Assembly (NCBI RefSeq): GCF_014905175.1
Contig: NC_057790.1
Location: 5,208,001 to 5,272,000 of the forward strand
Length of the DNA stretch: 64,000 nucleotides
From: Aphidius gifuensis
Taxonomy: Eukaryota; Arthropoda; Insecta; Hymenoptera; Braconidae
Direction: 5' to 3'
A model generated the notes under the pieces. The model made no database searches, was not told the DNA's origin, and saw only the letters and a program-made list of their open reading frames with translations. A program made the translations under genes and the position numbers. This document shows, piece after piece, positions 26,584 to 38,100 of this stretch (the first letter of the stretch is position 1; the number at the start of each line of letters is the position of its first letter).

Positions 26584-27660
26584 AGAGGAGCCCCAGTCTT
26601 GCCGCGGCGACTCGAGCGTGCTTTGGCTTTCGCTTTTGAACAGTTGTTTTTTTCATATTTCATTTTTAGATAAATACGAGTGTGTACTTGTGCCTGAATA
26701 ATAAGGAAATATATATATAAACATGACATATTAATTATTAAAACAAAAAAAAAAAAAAACCCACGTGTGTTAATTTATGTGAGTGTGTACTTGTGTGTTC
26801 CAGTGTTTTATGTAATTACTATTAAAAAAAATAATTATTTAAAAAAAAAAAAAAAAAAAAAAAACAATAATATTCATACTTTTCATGACTGTTTATATTT
26901 TCAATAATTTATTGTGAAAATTTTTTTAAATATTTTATTTCATCCTACTGGATTTTACTATTTTGGTATAAATAATTTTTATATAAAAATTAATTTAATT
27001 AAAAAAAATAATAAACAATGTTTGAAACTTTTTTTTTTTAATTATAAAATTTTAGAGATATTTAAATTTTAGTTGCATTAATTTTCTTAACAACTAGTAG
27101 ATAATTAAATTTATAAATAAATAAGTGAAGAAAAAAAAAATTTATGTGTAAAACTATTCCTTCACTGCCCACGCGTGTTTTCGCGATTTTACTCATACAA
27201 AATAGAACCGTATTATAATAATAATAATAGTAATAATCAATTACAAAATGATATAATTTAAAAATATACTTTTTAATGGTTTATAATGAATGAATAAAAT
27301 TGATAGTTATATTTTGTAGAATATTCGCAAAAATGATCAATGAAAAAAAATAAACAAATAACGTATCAATGAAGCCATGAAGGCAAAAAAATAAATAAAT
27401 TATTCAGGTGTGTATTATCATTATAATAATTTGATATTATTATTGTTGAAAATATTATTTTTCTTTTTTTTTGTCTGACATTTCAAGGTGAATGTGACGT
27501 AAATAGAGAGAAAACGTGGTTTCATTGTACACATGCATATACAGAGTCATGATGAGATTAACAATATAGGTTCATATATAAAATATATATATATGCATGT
27601 TTATACATATATTTTTATGAGTATAGGTGAGTAGATGAGATTTTCTATATATACTGAATT

Positions 27661-27800
27661 GCCTGAGGTCCATCATTACCGTAACCGCGCTCGTTCACTG
27701 AGACTTTACTCTTCGCCTACACTATCTCGGATATCACGCTTGAGGCGTCTCGACGCTGTTGACGTCGCCGTTCCAATCCACTCTGTACTTCCTTCTCACA
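27661..27800. promoter_or_regulatory. CpG-rich islet, possible promoter or untranslated exon
   Basis: I count twelve CpG dinucleotides in 27661-27780, in DNA that is otherwise nearly CpG-free. It contains a CRE-like TGACGTCG. Both strands are partly open across the islet (plus-strand frame from 27635), so coding direction cannot be inferred and no known protein is recognised. It lies 7 kb upstream of the dipeptidase start. Confidence 0.3.
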
Positions 27801-30800
27801 ATTTCTTTTTTTTTTTTTTTCTTACTTTTATTTTTTTTCCTGATTTTTATTTCTATTTTTTTATTTTTCCTTTCATCAGCACCTTCGACATGAAATACAA
27901 AAAGGTTTGTCGTAAATGGGACTTACAGAGTGAAAAGAGATATAACTGGACAAAGAAATAAATAAATTGAAAGACCCAATTACAATAGCTTATGTTACTG
28001 CTTTGTAGTTTATTTTTTATTCATTTTATTATTTCAAAAATACCAACTTTGGTATCTTTCTTTACTTTCAATGGATTTTTTACTTTATTTAAATTTTTTT
28101 TTTCTTTTTTCGCATTCTTCGTCTTTTGACTTGTTATCTGTATTTTTGTTAAAACACGATTTTTTATTTATTTTTTTTATTCTTGGATAAGAGTTTTTAT
28201 ATAATTATTTGTTGTAGATACAAGTACTTTTTTTTATACACACGCATTGTATACATGAAAGTATATCAAAGTATTTATTCAATTTAAAAATTTAATTCTA
28301 GTTATTGAATATTATTTTAATTCCTTATAATTAAAAAATTTAATGGTAAATTTGATATTATCGATAAATGAAGAGGTTACTATTTGATGTACTCTTGTGA
28401 AAATAAGTATTTCTAAGTATCGGAAACACTCTGTATACTGTCATCTTCTTATCTTCACCCGGCTGTTGCTTTATTTCTGTTCCACTTTTCAAAGTACCTA
28501 GTCTCAAGCGTCCAATTATTTTAATTAATTAACGCATACCTCTTTTTTTACTTTATGATTTTTTTTTTTTTCTTCAAGCATCAAAAAATGAATCTCCTTT
28601 GTTAATGTACTTACTGGATTTTTTTTTCTATGCTATATTATTTTATTATTTTTTATTAACAAAATAAAAAAAACGTAAAACTCTTTGATAAATTTTTATA
28701 AATGTAAATGTATATTGAGCAGATATAAACAACGTATTCATACTATTCTACACACGTTTTTCAATTATCAATATGGACTTTTTTAATTTACGTTTTACGA
28801 TCAATTGCATATTGCTGAATTTAATCAAATATTTATTACATGATATTATCGTTGTCTTTGATAATACTCAATAGTTTTATTTTTTTTTTCTTCTTTTTTA
28901 CTACTGATCTACTTTTACTACTACCATTCTTACTTTTATTGTTTTTTTCTTATTTAAATTAAATTTTTTTTTTTTCTATTTATGCTACTAGTGTTTTTTA
29001 AAATTCAATTTTTCAAGATAACTTTAGTTATTTATTTTTATTAATTTTTTTTGTTGAATTCTTTACCAGTTGCTACATTGAATTTTGTCATCCCCACTAC
29101 GTTAAATCACCAACCACTTGATGCACAATTTAAAAAAAAAAAAATTCTTTAAACCATAATCTTGTTGATTTAAGTTTTAACATTATTTTTGTAACAATAT
29201 TAAATTTACGTTGGCTTTGCCTGACAATATATTATGAGCGAGAAAATGACACTTGTTATTATTCAACTAGAGGGTAGTTTTTATTTTGATAAAAATTAGT
29301 AGATTATATTATAGAAAAAAATATTAACAATTTAAAAATAATAAAGTTTAATAATATATGTTAAGATAAGATGAAATAAGTGAAATTTATACGAGTAGAT
29401 AACTTAAAAAATTGCATTTCAAATTTTTTTTGTAAAGCTCATCAAGAATTTCATCAATCTCATTTACCGATAAATTATTTTTATAAAATTCTCAAGTATT
29501 TAAGATATCTATTTATTTACTTTTTCATTATCATTATTAACTTTTTAACTTATCCATTTATTTTAGTAATAAATTTTCATTTTTCTCGATGATTTAATTT
29601 CAATTTAAAATCGGGTATAGTTACATGTTTGAAAAAAAAAATAAAAAAAAATTCTGTGTACATTGAAATGGTATTAATATTTAACGACTTTATACCGGTT
29701 TTTTTTCTTTTTTTTTGTTTAATTTATTATATTTAAAACAAGTACTTTTTACCACATGAAAAAAAAAAAAAAAAAATTAAAAAAAAGAAATCAGAAAATA
29801 CATTGTTTATACACTCAACTTAATTCAATTTTTATGGTGTTACTTTTATGAAACCTTTTTCATACTTTGAAAGTACAATTTCAAATTTAATTAAATTGTA
29901 ATTTACGTTTATTAAATTTTCCCGGATATTTTCATTTTTATTTATTTAAAAATATTTTTTTTCTGTGTACCTATATACTAATAGAAAATTTAAAATATGT
30001 AAATTGTAAATATTTGTTTTTCATTATTTATTTATTAGATATACATTTTTGTATACATTTTTTAGTTTATTAATGATAATATAATATTAAATAATTAACT
30101 GTTTACATTACTTTTCCGTATTTATAAATGTAAATTATAATTTGATATATTTTTTGATATAATTAACAATAAATTTATTATTAATGATCATGTTATTCTA
30201 GTGATAATAATATTATATTATTTTTTTTTATAAAAATATATATACAAACAAATATTTACAAAGCTTCTATATGAATAATCGCAAGTATCATTGTGACAAT
30301 ACGACAAATGATGAATTAAACAAACATATTTCACATTACTCAAGTAAATAAATATTTTTAGGGGAATTAATCGGTAGTTTGATAAAACATGCGTACAAAT
30401 GAAATTCTATCACTCTTCCAACATCAAAGTATATTTAATAACAACAACTTGAAACGTGTTAATTAAAATTTACCTATTTTGAAAAGCTAAAAATGATATT
30501 TTTTTTAAATATCATATTCGTGTACATATAAATAATATAAAAAAAAAGGTTAAATTGTTTAAAAAAATTTGATGAGATAATGAAAAATAGATTATCTTGG
30601 TCATGAAGAAGAGTGTTGTGCTTGAATGATTTAATTTCAATCAATTTAGTGAAACTTTTGACATGAAAGTCAAGTAACAAGACAAGCACTTTTAGAACCA
30701 GTACATACATACATATATATAATTATATAATAAAAATGTATATAGATCATCCCTCAGTGTATAAATGAAACCAAGACGAGAAATAAAATTGGATTAGTCC

Positions 30801-33683
30801 TTGGACTTTATTTTTATTTTTTCACTCTCACACTAACCCTCAACCCCTAAATGTATTACACAGAGTTTATAAATTATTCCTTCAAACCAAAGTGAATTTT
30901 GTAAATTAGTTTATCCTTTTATTACATATACATGTATATAGAAAAGTAAAATTTAATATGTCCAAAAATCAAAGTACTTTTATTATTTAAAAAATTAGTA
31001 TTTTTTGATTTCCATAATTAAACTAGTTTAAATTAAATTAAAAAAAAAATAATAGCAATAGTTTTTAAATATATAGATATAAAAAAATTGATGTAATATA
31101 ATAGGGTGTTAATTGTCAAATAGGTACATAATATTTGCCGAGTATTAAGCAATCTTGAATACTCAGAAACAAGCTTAAAGGGTTAATACCTGTCTTTAAC
31201 CATCTCTTGGTGTCTCTCACTTGAACCCGCATAATTTGATATCGATCCGATTAATCTACATCGTCATCACTTGAGGCTATACGCATGATTATCATCAATT
31301 TCACAGATACACCTCAGCATGTGGGTTTGGTATAACATTGCAAAGATACATCAACCCCCCTACCCTTCTTGCCGCTATTTCCTCAAACCCTTATTTACCA
31401 TGAAATCCATGAAACAAACCGCAAAATGTTTGGGTTAACTTTATATATAGTAAATACTCAAATATACATCACACACACAAATGCTATTGCAAAAGAGAAA
31501 TTTCAAAATGATTTACGACAAACGATAAAGTGAAATATTTAAAAAAATTATTTGACAAGTAAAAAAAAAATACCAAGTGTGTGTAGGGTTTTTACTTTCT
31601 TTACTTTGATGTGTATATATAAATTTTGTATTTTAATATTTTTTTTTTTCCTGTCACTTTATTATTATTTTTTTTTTCTTTTAAACAGGGTTCTATAAAA
31701 TACATGAATACATCAACTTTTCGTGCTTTTTTTTTAAATTTTAGTTCACTTTTTTTTGTTTTTTATATTTATTTTTCTTTACAAAAAAGATCGACCTTGC
31801 TGAGAGCTTGATATGTATCTTGTTTTCTTCAATTTTTTTCTTATTTCGATCTTTTTTTTTTTACATGTGACAGTAGGGTGAGGAAAAAAATAAAAAAATA
31901 CATGAGGGTCATGTTCAACTCAGGCTAAACAAATAAATGAATAAATAAATAAATAAATTTATATTTTTCTCTGATGATCTAGTAGACACGAATTGATGTG
32001 GTATCATTTTTTTTTTTCTTTATTTTATTTTTTTTTTTCGCTGATTCATAGCATCGTTGGTTGAATTGTTCTCAATTTGTGTATTTTACTAGCTTTTCTT
32101 TTTTTTTTTATTTGGTTATTTATTTATTTTTTAATCCTGACGGTTTTTTTTATTTTAAATTGAAATTATTCAGGTAGAATTTGAGGATAATGTTTTTTTA
32201 AAGACCTGGTATTTTGGTTTACACGATAAATTTTAATTATCTTTTATTTTTAAAATTAAACTTTAAATTTATTATTTTTTATTTTTTTGAATAAGTCAGA
32301 TTTTTATTAAATTATAGGATGTAAATTGAGGTCAAATTTATATATGAGACATTGATGTATAGTATACACTGCATGTCTTCCTTAATGGAGGGTTAGGTTT
32401 AATGCTCATATCGGATTTTATATGGGCTTAAATACACGAACAACCTCGGCTATCTTTTACCAAGCTATTTTACCCAAAAATCCCTTTTGCTTTTTTGAGA
32501 CCATATATGTATACAAATAATTATCACAACAGGTAATTTTATATTATTTAAAGTAATACCATTTTAACCACGTACTATTTGCTAAACAACCTCGTACATA
32601 CTAATTAATTGAGCTCAAAAGGAATTACATAAATTCGACATAATACCAAATTGTTAAAAAAACAGAAAAAAAGATACAAAAAATTTTCATAGAGTTATCC
32701 ACAAGTTGGAAATGAAAGAAAAAAATCAAGTAAATAAATATATAAAAAAGAGGTGGCAAGGTGAGTGTTGAAATCAAAAGTAAAGTATGAAAAAAAAAAA
32801 AAAAACAATAATGGTAATAATATAAATATTTCATGAGAAAAAAAAAATAATAATAATGTAGCACGAGAGAGATTGTAGAAGAAAAAGTTTAAGATTCACG
32901 CAAAAATATGGCGTACGGACTTTTTTACTTTTCTTTTGAGCCCTTAGTCTAATAATTTTATTTTCTTTTTTCTTTCGAAATTTTTATTTTTATATATATT
33001 CATTTTTTCTTCTTTTTTTTATATATATTTCTTCACCTCTCACCTATCCGCACTCAAGACTCTATGTTGCATATATATTGTTTTTATTTTTTCTAAAGTT
33101 TATGCAAGAGATTCGCAGGAGCCTCGTTATCGCTAAAGGGAGAGTATAAAAAGATGAAGTACAAATAAAAGCAAAAAAAAAGAATATTTGATGAAAAAAA
33201 AAAAAAGGGAATGAAAAAATAGAAAAGAAATAAAATAAGGGTAAAGACCAAAAATATGAAAAGATAAAAAAAAAATAAAAATGAGAACAAGAGAAATATG
33301 TATTCGGATGTGGCAAGATACCACATTTTGTGACAAAGAAATAAAAAAAAGCAAAAAAAAAGAGCTATAGAAAGAAAGAAATTGTCGGATGATATTGAGG
33401 TTTTCTGTTGCGATATCAAAAACCATGCAGTGAATAGTACGAGGTTGTAACATTTCATGTATCACAGTACAAATATAGCAAACTGACGAAATTTTTCAAG
33501 AATAAAACTATCACGGGACTTCCAACTGACGAGGTGTAACATTGAAATTGCTACTCTGGATCAGAAACGAAGTAACAAGAAGTGTCTTTTGTCTAAATAT
33601 ATATATAGAAAGATACAAAGTTGGATGAAAAGACGAAAAATCTATAGAGGATGTTTCACTTCCCTCGAGACCAATACAGCTTT

Positions 33684-33707
33684 ATCCTCTCATCCTCTCA
33701 TCCTCTC
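33684..33707. repeat. Three tandem copies of ATCCTCTC
   Basis: Perfect 8-bp unit repeated three times, a minisatellite-like run in the desert upstream of the dipeptidase gene. Confidence 0.9.
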
Positions 33708-34395
33708 GATACTATATACTACTAATAAAAAAAGTTGGTACTCTTTCGATTTCTCGCTAGTCAATCTTTCTTGAGACCTCACACGCTTTGACTTTTTTTT
33801 CCTTTTTTATATCTTATTTTTTGCTTTTATTCTACAATGATTTATGATCATTTTCATATACACTATAACCGGAAATTAAAATAATATATATTTCATTTTA
33901 TTTTTTATAAATTTTATTTTATCATTACACAATATATTATTTTTCTCTATTTTTTTTTCGTAGTTGATGAGTTGAATAAATGAATATGAATGATAATTGA
34001 AAGAGAAAAATAAAAATCATAACTTGTAATTAATAAGTTAATTATTTTAATGAATTTAATAATAATAAATATGATAAAAATATTGTTGATAAACACATAA
34101 AAAGAAATAAAAATATTATACTCATTTATTTGTAAACTATAAAAAAATTAATAAATTAATTTTCTATAATTATCTCTGTTTCAGGAACAATATTAACAAG
34201 GTATCAGTTAAAAAAATAACATCAACAAAAAAATAAAAAAAATTATACCAATAATAATAACAACACACAGCTATTGTCATAAAAAACAAAATCCTGTTTA
34301 ACAATAAAAACAGTGTAAAAAAAGATTTTGGATAATGGAAATGTAGTAAATTGTTGATAATAGTGTGTGTGAGTGTATTTGAGTGTGTGTGCGTG

Positions 34396-34403
34396 TATAA
34401 AAG
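34396..34403 (+). promoter_or_regulatory. Candidate TATA box (distal) of the dipeptidase gene
   Basis: TATAAAAG directly after a GTGTGTGTGCGTG run, 519 bp before the dipeptidase ATG. Transcription from about 34425 would include a purine-rich leader and the 56-codon ORF at 34568. Confidence 0.4.
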
Positions 34404-34430
34404 CAAATTTCTAAGCAAAAAAAAATTGAG

Positions 34431-34506
34431 GAAAAAAAAAGGAACGATAGAAAAGAGGAGGTGAGGGAGGAAAAGGGAGAAGAAAGGGAAGAGAAAGAGA
34501 AGAGGG
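34431..34506. repeat. Purine-rich tract in the candidate dipeptidase leader
   Basis: About 75 bp of A/G with very few interruptions, just downstream of the distal TATA-like box. It reads GAGG, GGGAG and GAAAGG on the plus strand. Possible GAGA-type binding region. Confidence 0.6.
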
Positions 34507-34567
34507 TGGTTGGTTGATTGTTGGGGTTAATAGTAATTGAGGCCTCGAAGGGTCCATTCGTGATAGA

Positions 34568-34738
34568 ATGGACCGATTTATTGATAGCGAGGACATTGAT
34601 GAGACAGTCTCAATGTGGCTGAATACTCAGTGTCCTGAATACATGACATCGTCGGTTTGCCTGTGCCAAGGTTTGGTAATTGCAATACCGATGTACCAAG
34701 ATATTCATGATACAAGCAGGATTGTAATTTATGGCTAA
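34568..34738 (+). CDS. Short ORF upstream of the dipeptidase start (possible uORF or alternative exon)
   Basis: 56 codons from MDRFIDSEDIDETVSMWL to the TAA at 34736-34738. The ATG has a favourable context (AGAATGG), and the frame stays open 27 nt further upstream to a TGA. The amino-acid mix (D, E, C, M, W, Q) and the balanced bases are much more protein-like than other short frames nearby. It is in a different frame from the dipeptidase, whose ATG follows 176 nt later. It may be a translated upstream ORF in a long leader, a small independent protein, or an alternative first exon spliced at TTTG|gtaatt (phase 0) to exon 2 or 3. No homologue is recognised. Confidence 0.35.
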   Translation: MDRFIDSEDIDETVSMWLNTQCPEYMTSSVCLCQGLVIAIPMYQDIHDTSRIVIYG

Positions 34739-34797
34739 TCATTGGTCAATTGTGTTGGATAGTGAATTAAATAAGTGAAACAAAAAATAGAAGAAGC

Positions 34798-34807
34798 TAT
34801 ATATAAA
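34798..34807 (+). promoter_or_regulatory. Candidate TATA box (proximal) of the dipeptidase gene
   Basis: TATATATAAA 108 bp before the dipeptidase ATG. It would place a start site near 34830 and give a leader of about 85 nt that lacks the upstream ORF. In AT-rich DNA such strings arise by chance. Confidence 0.35.
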
Positions 34808-34914
34808 CAAGGCTTCAAGTGAGAGAATCAAAAAAAGAAATAAAAAAATTTAGTGTTGATTTTATTAAAGGAAAAAAAAAGAGTGAAATTTGTTGATATA
34901 GTGGAGGTACTAGA

Positions 34915-35178
34915 ATGCATCACAGTGCTAGTTACGGTAGTGGTCCACAGGAGCGTGTCCACCAGGTGTCAAGAGCTTCCGGGACAACTACACTTGATGG
35001 AAAATGTCCTTATGAGTCTTATCAAGCACCAATACCAGATTGTTGTGCAGCCGCGGCTGCTGCAGCTGCAGCTGCTGCACAAGAAACATACCCAAGACCA
35101 CCAAGTGCTTATGATGGACGTTGTTATGATGATTGTCAGAGGATACGTACACCCTATCAAGAGGAAACATTTCCTCAG
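34915..35178 (+). CDS. Dipeptidase exon 1 (cytoplasmic N-terminus)
   Basis: Residues 1-88, from MHHSASYGSG to EETFPQ, with an 11-alanine run after PDCC encoded by mixed GCN codons. The donor is CTCAG|gtaata (phase 0). The ATG has A at -3. Two other frames are also open here because of the GCN/CAG repeats; phase joining to exon 2 selects this one. Confidence 0.85.
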
Positions 35179-38100
35179 GTAATATTTCTCATTTTATTAA
35201 TTTTATAATTATGATATATTTTTCAATGTATTATTTTCATTGTTATTTGAATATTTAGAAATTTTTTTTCGGTCAATGAAAAAGGGGAAAAATAAAAAGC
35301 ATTAGGATCTTAAAATTATCTTTTTTTAAATGTTGGATTGGGGGTTGACAGAGAGGGCAAGGGTGTAAATTAAAACATGAATTATTTGAAAAAAAAAATC
35401 ACTTGAATATGCTTTTGAAAAAACATAAATTAAAGTATCCAATTTTTTTTTTTCTCCTCGTTATTTATGAAATACAGTTCAATAAGAGAAAGCTCATTTT
35501 GGTTGAAATGTAGTTAACAAAATTTCTCAAGTGCTTCAAAGCCACTCTTATAGCAATTCATGTGAGATAAGTGTACCTATACATACAACTGTCTAGAGTA
35601 TTTCTGTATTTTACGGTTATATACAAACGTAGACACTCATTGCTGTCAATTCACAAAGTGCACACCTCAAATCTCTTAATATATATATATATTGTATATA
35701 ATATTCATCAATTGCTTGACTTTGTACCAGGGTGAACATGAGTTGGTATTTATTAATGCATTACGTGACGTGAACATGACGACTCTTGTGAAACAATTGT
35801 GTGATATTCACAGATGAACTTGTCTCTAAAAGTCACATTCTATAAATGCAATATTACTTTGAACTGTAATCAAAAGTATTTCAAGTTTTGCTATTGGAAT
35901 GTTTAATTACTTATACTCATATATATCAATATATTTGTAAATCAAACATTTATTTAAATATTGAATTTCAATATCTTAAATTTTAAATTGAAATTAATTA
36001 ATAATTAAATAAAGTAGATTTAAAAAATTGTTTGGTATTATGAGGCTTTACATTGAAATTGTTATGGACTATGTTCTGTAAGTCTTTTATTACTATTTTT
36101 TTTTTATAGTGTTTGTTGTTGTACTGATCTCATTAAAATCATGTAAGAAAAAAAAGTTTATTGTTAATGAAAGAGCACAGTATGGTACACTCAGCCACAA
36201 AAAAAAAATGGCTTTATACTTTTTTAGTTGTACTTACAGTTTTGTTTTTTTACTAGGGTTTAAAATGTTATCTTTTTAAAGACAATTTAACGAAATAATT
36301 AGAATCATTAGAAGGAATAAAATAGTAATAATATATGAAGATAAATATTTATAATTATTAATATTGTATGCAAAGACAAAGCAGATGTTGAAATTCAATT
36401 AAACACACAACATTCAGCACAAGTTAATATTTGGCATGGTAGATATTATTGACCTTATTACGATGTTGGCGCCATCCAAAAATCGTGCCAACTTTAATTT
36501 CTCAAATTTCAACATTTAACTGTATAATATTTGACTCATAAAATTACACCAATTAACGTAATTGTACATGTATAATAGTTTGAATTTAAATCAATATTGT
36601 TGATTTTTAATTTAAAGTTTTTCCTGAAGCTATATAGCTATAATGAAAAACAAATATTTCTAAATTTTTAACATAACATTAATGTTATTCAACAACGAAA
36701 ATTTTACTTTATAAACATAAAATATAATATCTTTATTGTAATTATACAAACTATATTTTTAAGCTCAGTTAAAATTAATATTTTGTTAAATTATAAAATC
36801 ATAATTATTTTATCAAACATTCAAAACTTTTTCTTAATGAAAATTTGCATTATTTGATAACTCTTTTATTTTATTTTTCTATTTTTAAATTACTTTTTTA
36901 ATTTTTTTTCCACTTCAACTGTAGATAACATATTAAATTTTATAAAAAAAATTTATTTTGCATTTTAATTATATATGATTGATAATGAAATAATTAAATT
37001 AATAATTAAAAAGTTTTGTATATATATAATATTATAATTTTTTTGTAAATTTAAATATTCAATAGCAAGAGATACCAACACCAGGAATACTTCGTTCACA
37101 ATCAAGGGTTGGTTATGAGGATCAAAGATCACAATCTCGAGTTGGATTTACTACTGACTCAAGATGTCAAAGCCGTATGGGTTATGATCATAATGATACT
37201 GGAGGTGGTTACTTGGATCAAAATGATCCAAGAATGTATTGTACTGGTACATATTGTATGGGTGATACGATGATGGCTAATTCAAGAGGTGTTTGTGGTG
37301 AAGAAGTTGAGCTTGATATGAGAAGACACATACAGGCATGTGCATGTACGTGTAATCACATGGGCTATGGTAACTACATGGACTACCAGGTAAGCCAATT
37401 AAAATAATCCATATTACGTCAATTGTTTCATATAAAAATCATACCATCAAGCTCGTCATTCTCTTGTTTTTAACTTGTGCTTTTTTTTGAATCGTAAGTT
37501 TTTTTTTTTTAATTTTTTTATTTTTCTGTACCGTTTCATTTTGTCATTCCATGGTTTTTACTTTACTCCATTCTACCTTTCTCGTTCTCTATACTATTTT
37601 TTTTTTTTTTTTATTTTTCAATTCAATCGTTGATTCTCGATTTGAAAAGCGATGGCAAATAAATACAAAAAAAAATAACAAACAATAAAAATAAAAAAAA
37701 AAAAAAAACACCAACCATCAGGCGTGAATGAATTTCAAGCATTTGTTTTTCCAACTATTTTTAGGAATTTTTTTTTCATTTTTTAAATTTCATTTATTTC
37801 ATTTTTGTTTTGTGGTAACACCATTTGTGCCAAGTGTCCCTTTGAAAAAGAAGCTGATGGTTGGACAATAGAAGCAAAAAAAAAAATAAGGTTCGAATGG
37901 CATTGATTTTTTAAATGATTTTTTTATTTTTATTTTCTGTATATATCAAAAATGGATTAAGCAATATATATTTTTTTTTTCATCCAGTCTATTTTAGTAT
38001 TTTCAATATTGCTGACCATCGTTATATTCATAAAGTCACTTGACAATGTACTATGCACTAGAATGACGATGTCATTCTCTTGTTATTCATATGCACAATA

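Larger units (their letters stand above)
11712..34395. other. 22.7-kb region without recognised coding exons
   Basis: Very AT-rich, dense in A/T runs and TA repeats, with only low-complexity open frames. Islands of more balanced composition stand out: 12100-12200, 12480-12560, 13380-13480, 15180-15440, 18400-18440, 22120-22200, 23100-23320, 26560-26640, 27660-27800, 28430-28510, 31190-31420 and 32370-32490. They could be regulatory modules, non-coding exons or remote 5' exons of the dipeptidase gene. The first copy of the dispersed repeat (about 21095-21362) and a minus-strand exon-like block (24706-24833) also lie here. Confidence 0.5.

Noticed and set aside
25995..26729. Minus-strand 244-codon open frame
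   Set aside because: Mostly S/P/L/F low complexity caused by the purine tract opposite strand and poly(T); no domain and no splice support. It merely spans the GC islet.
33062..33465. Overlapping minus-strand frames of 84-121 codons
   Set aside because: Three frames are open at once over A-rich DNA, giving F/S/L strings; typical of low-complexity sequence.
34853..35182. Alternative frames across dipeptidase exon 1 (109 codons plus strand, and minus-strand frames)
   Set aside because: Shadows created by the GCN/CAG repeat. Only the 34915 frame joins in phase to exon 2 and continues to the anchored dipeptidase.
37880..37900. GGTTCGAAT resembling a tRNA B box
   Set aside because: No A box, no acceptor stem and no cloverleaf around it.
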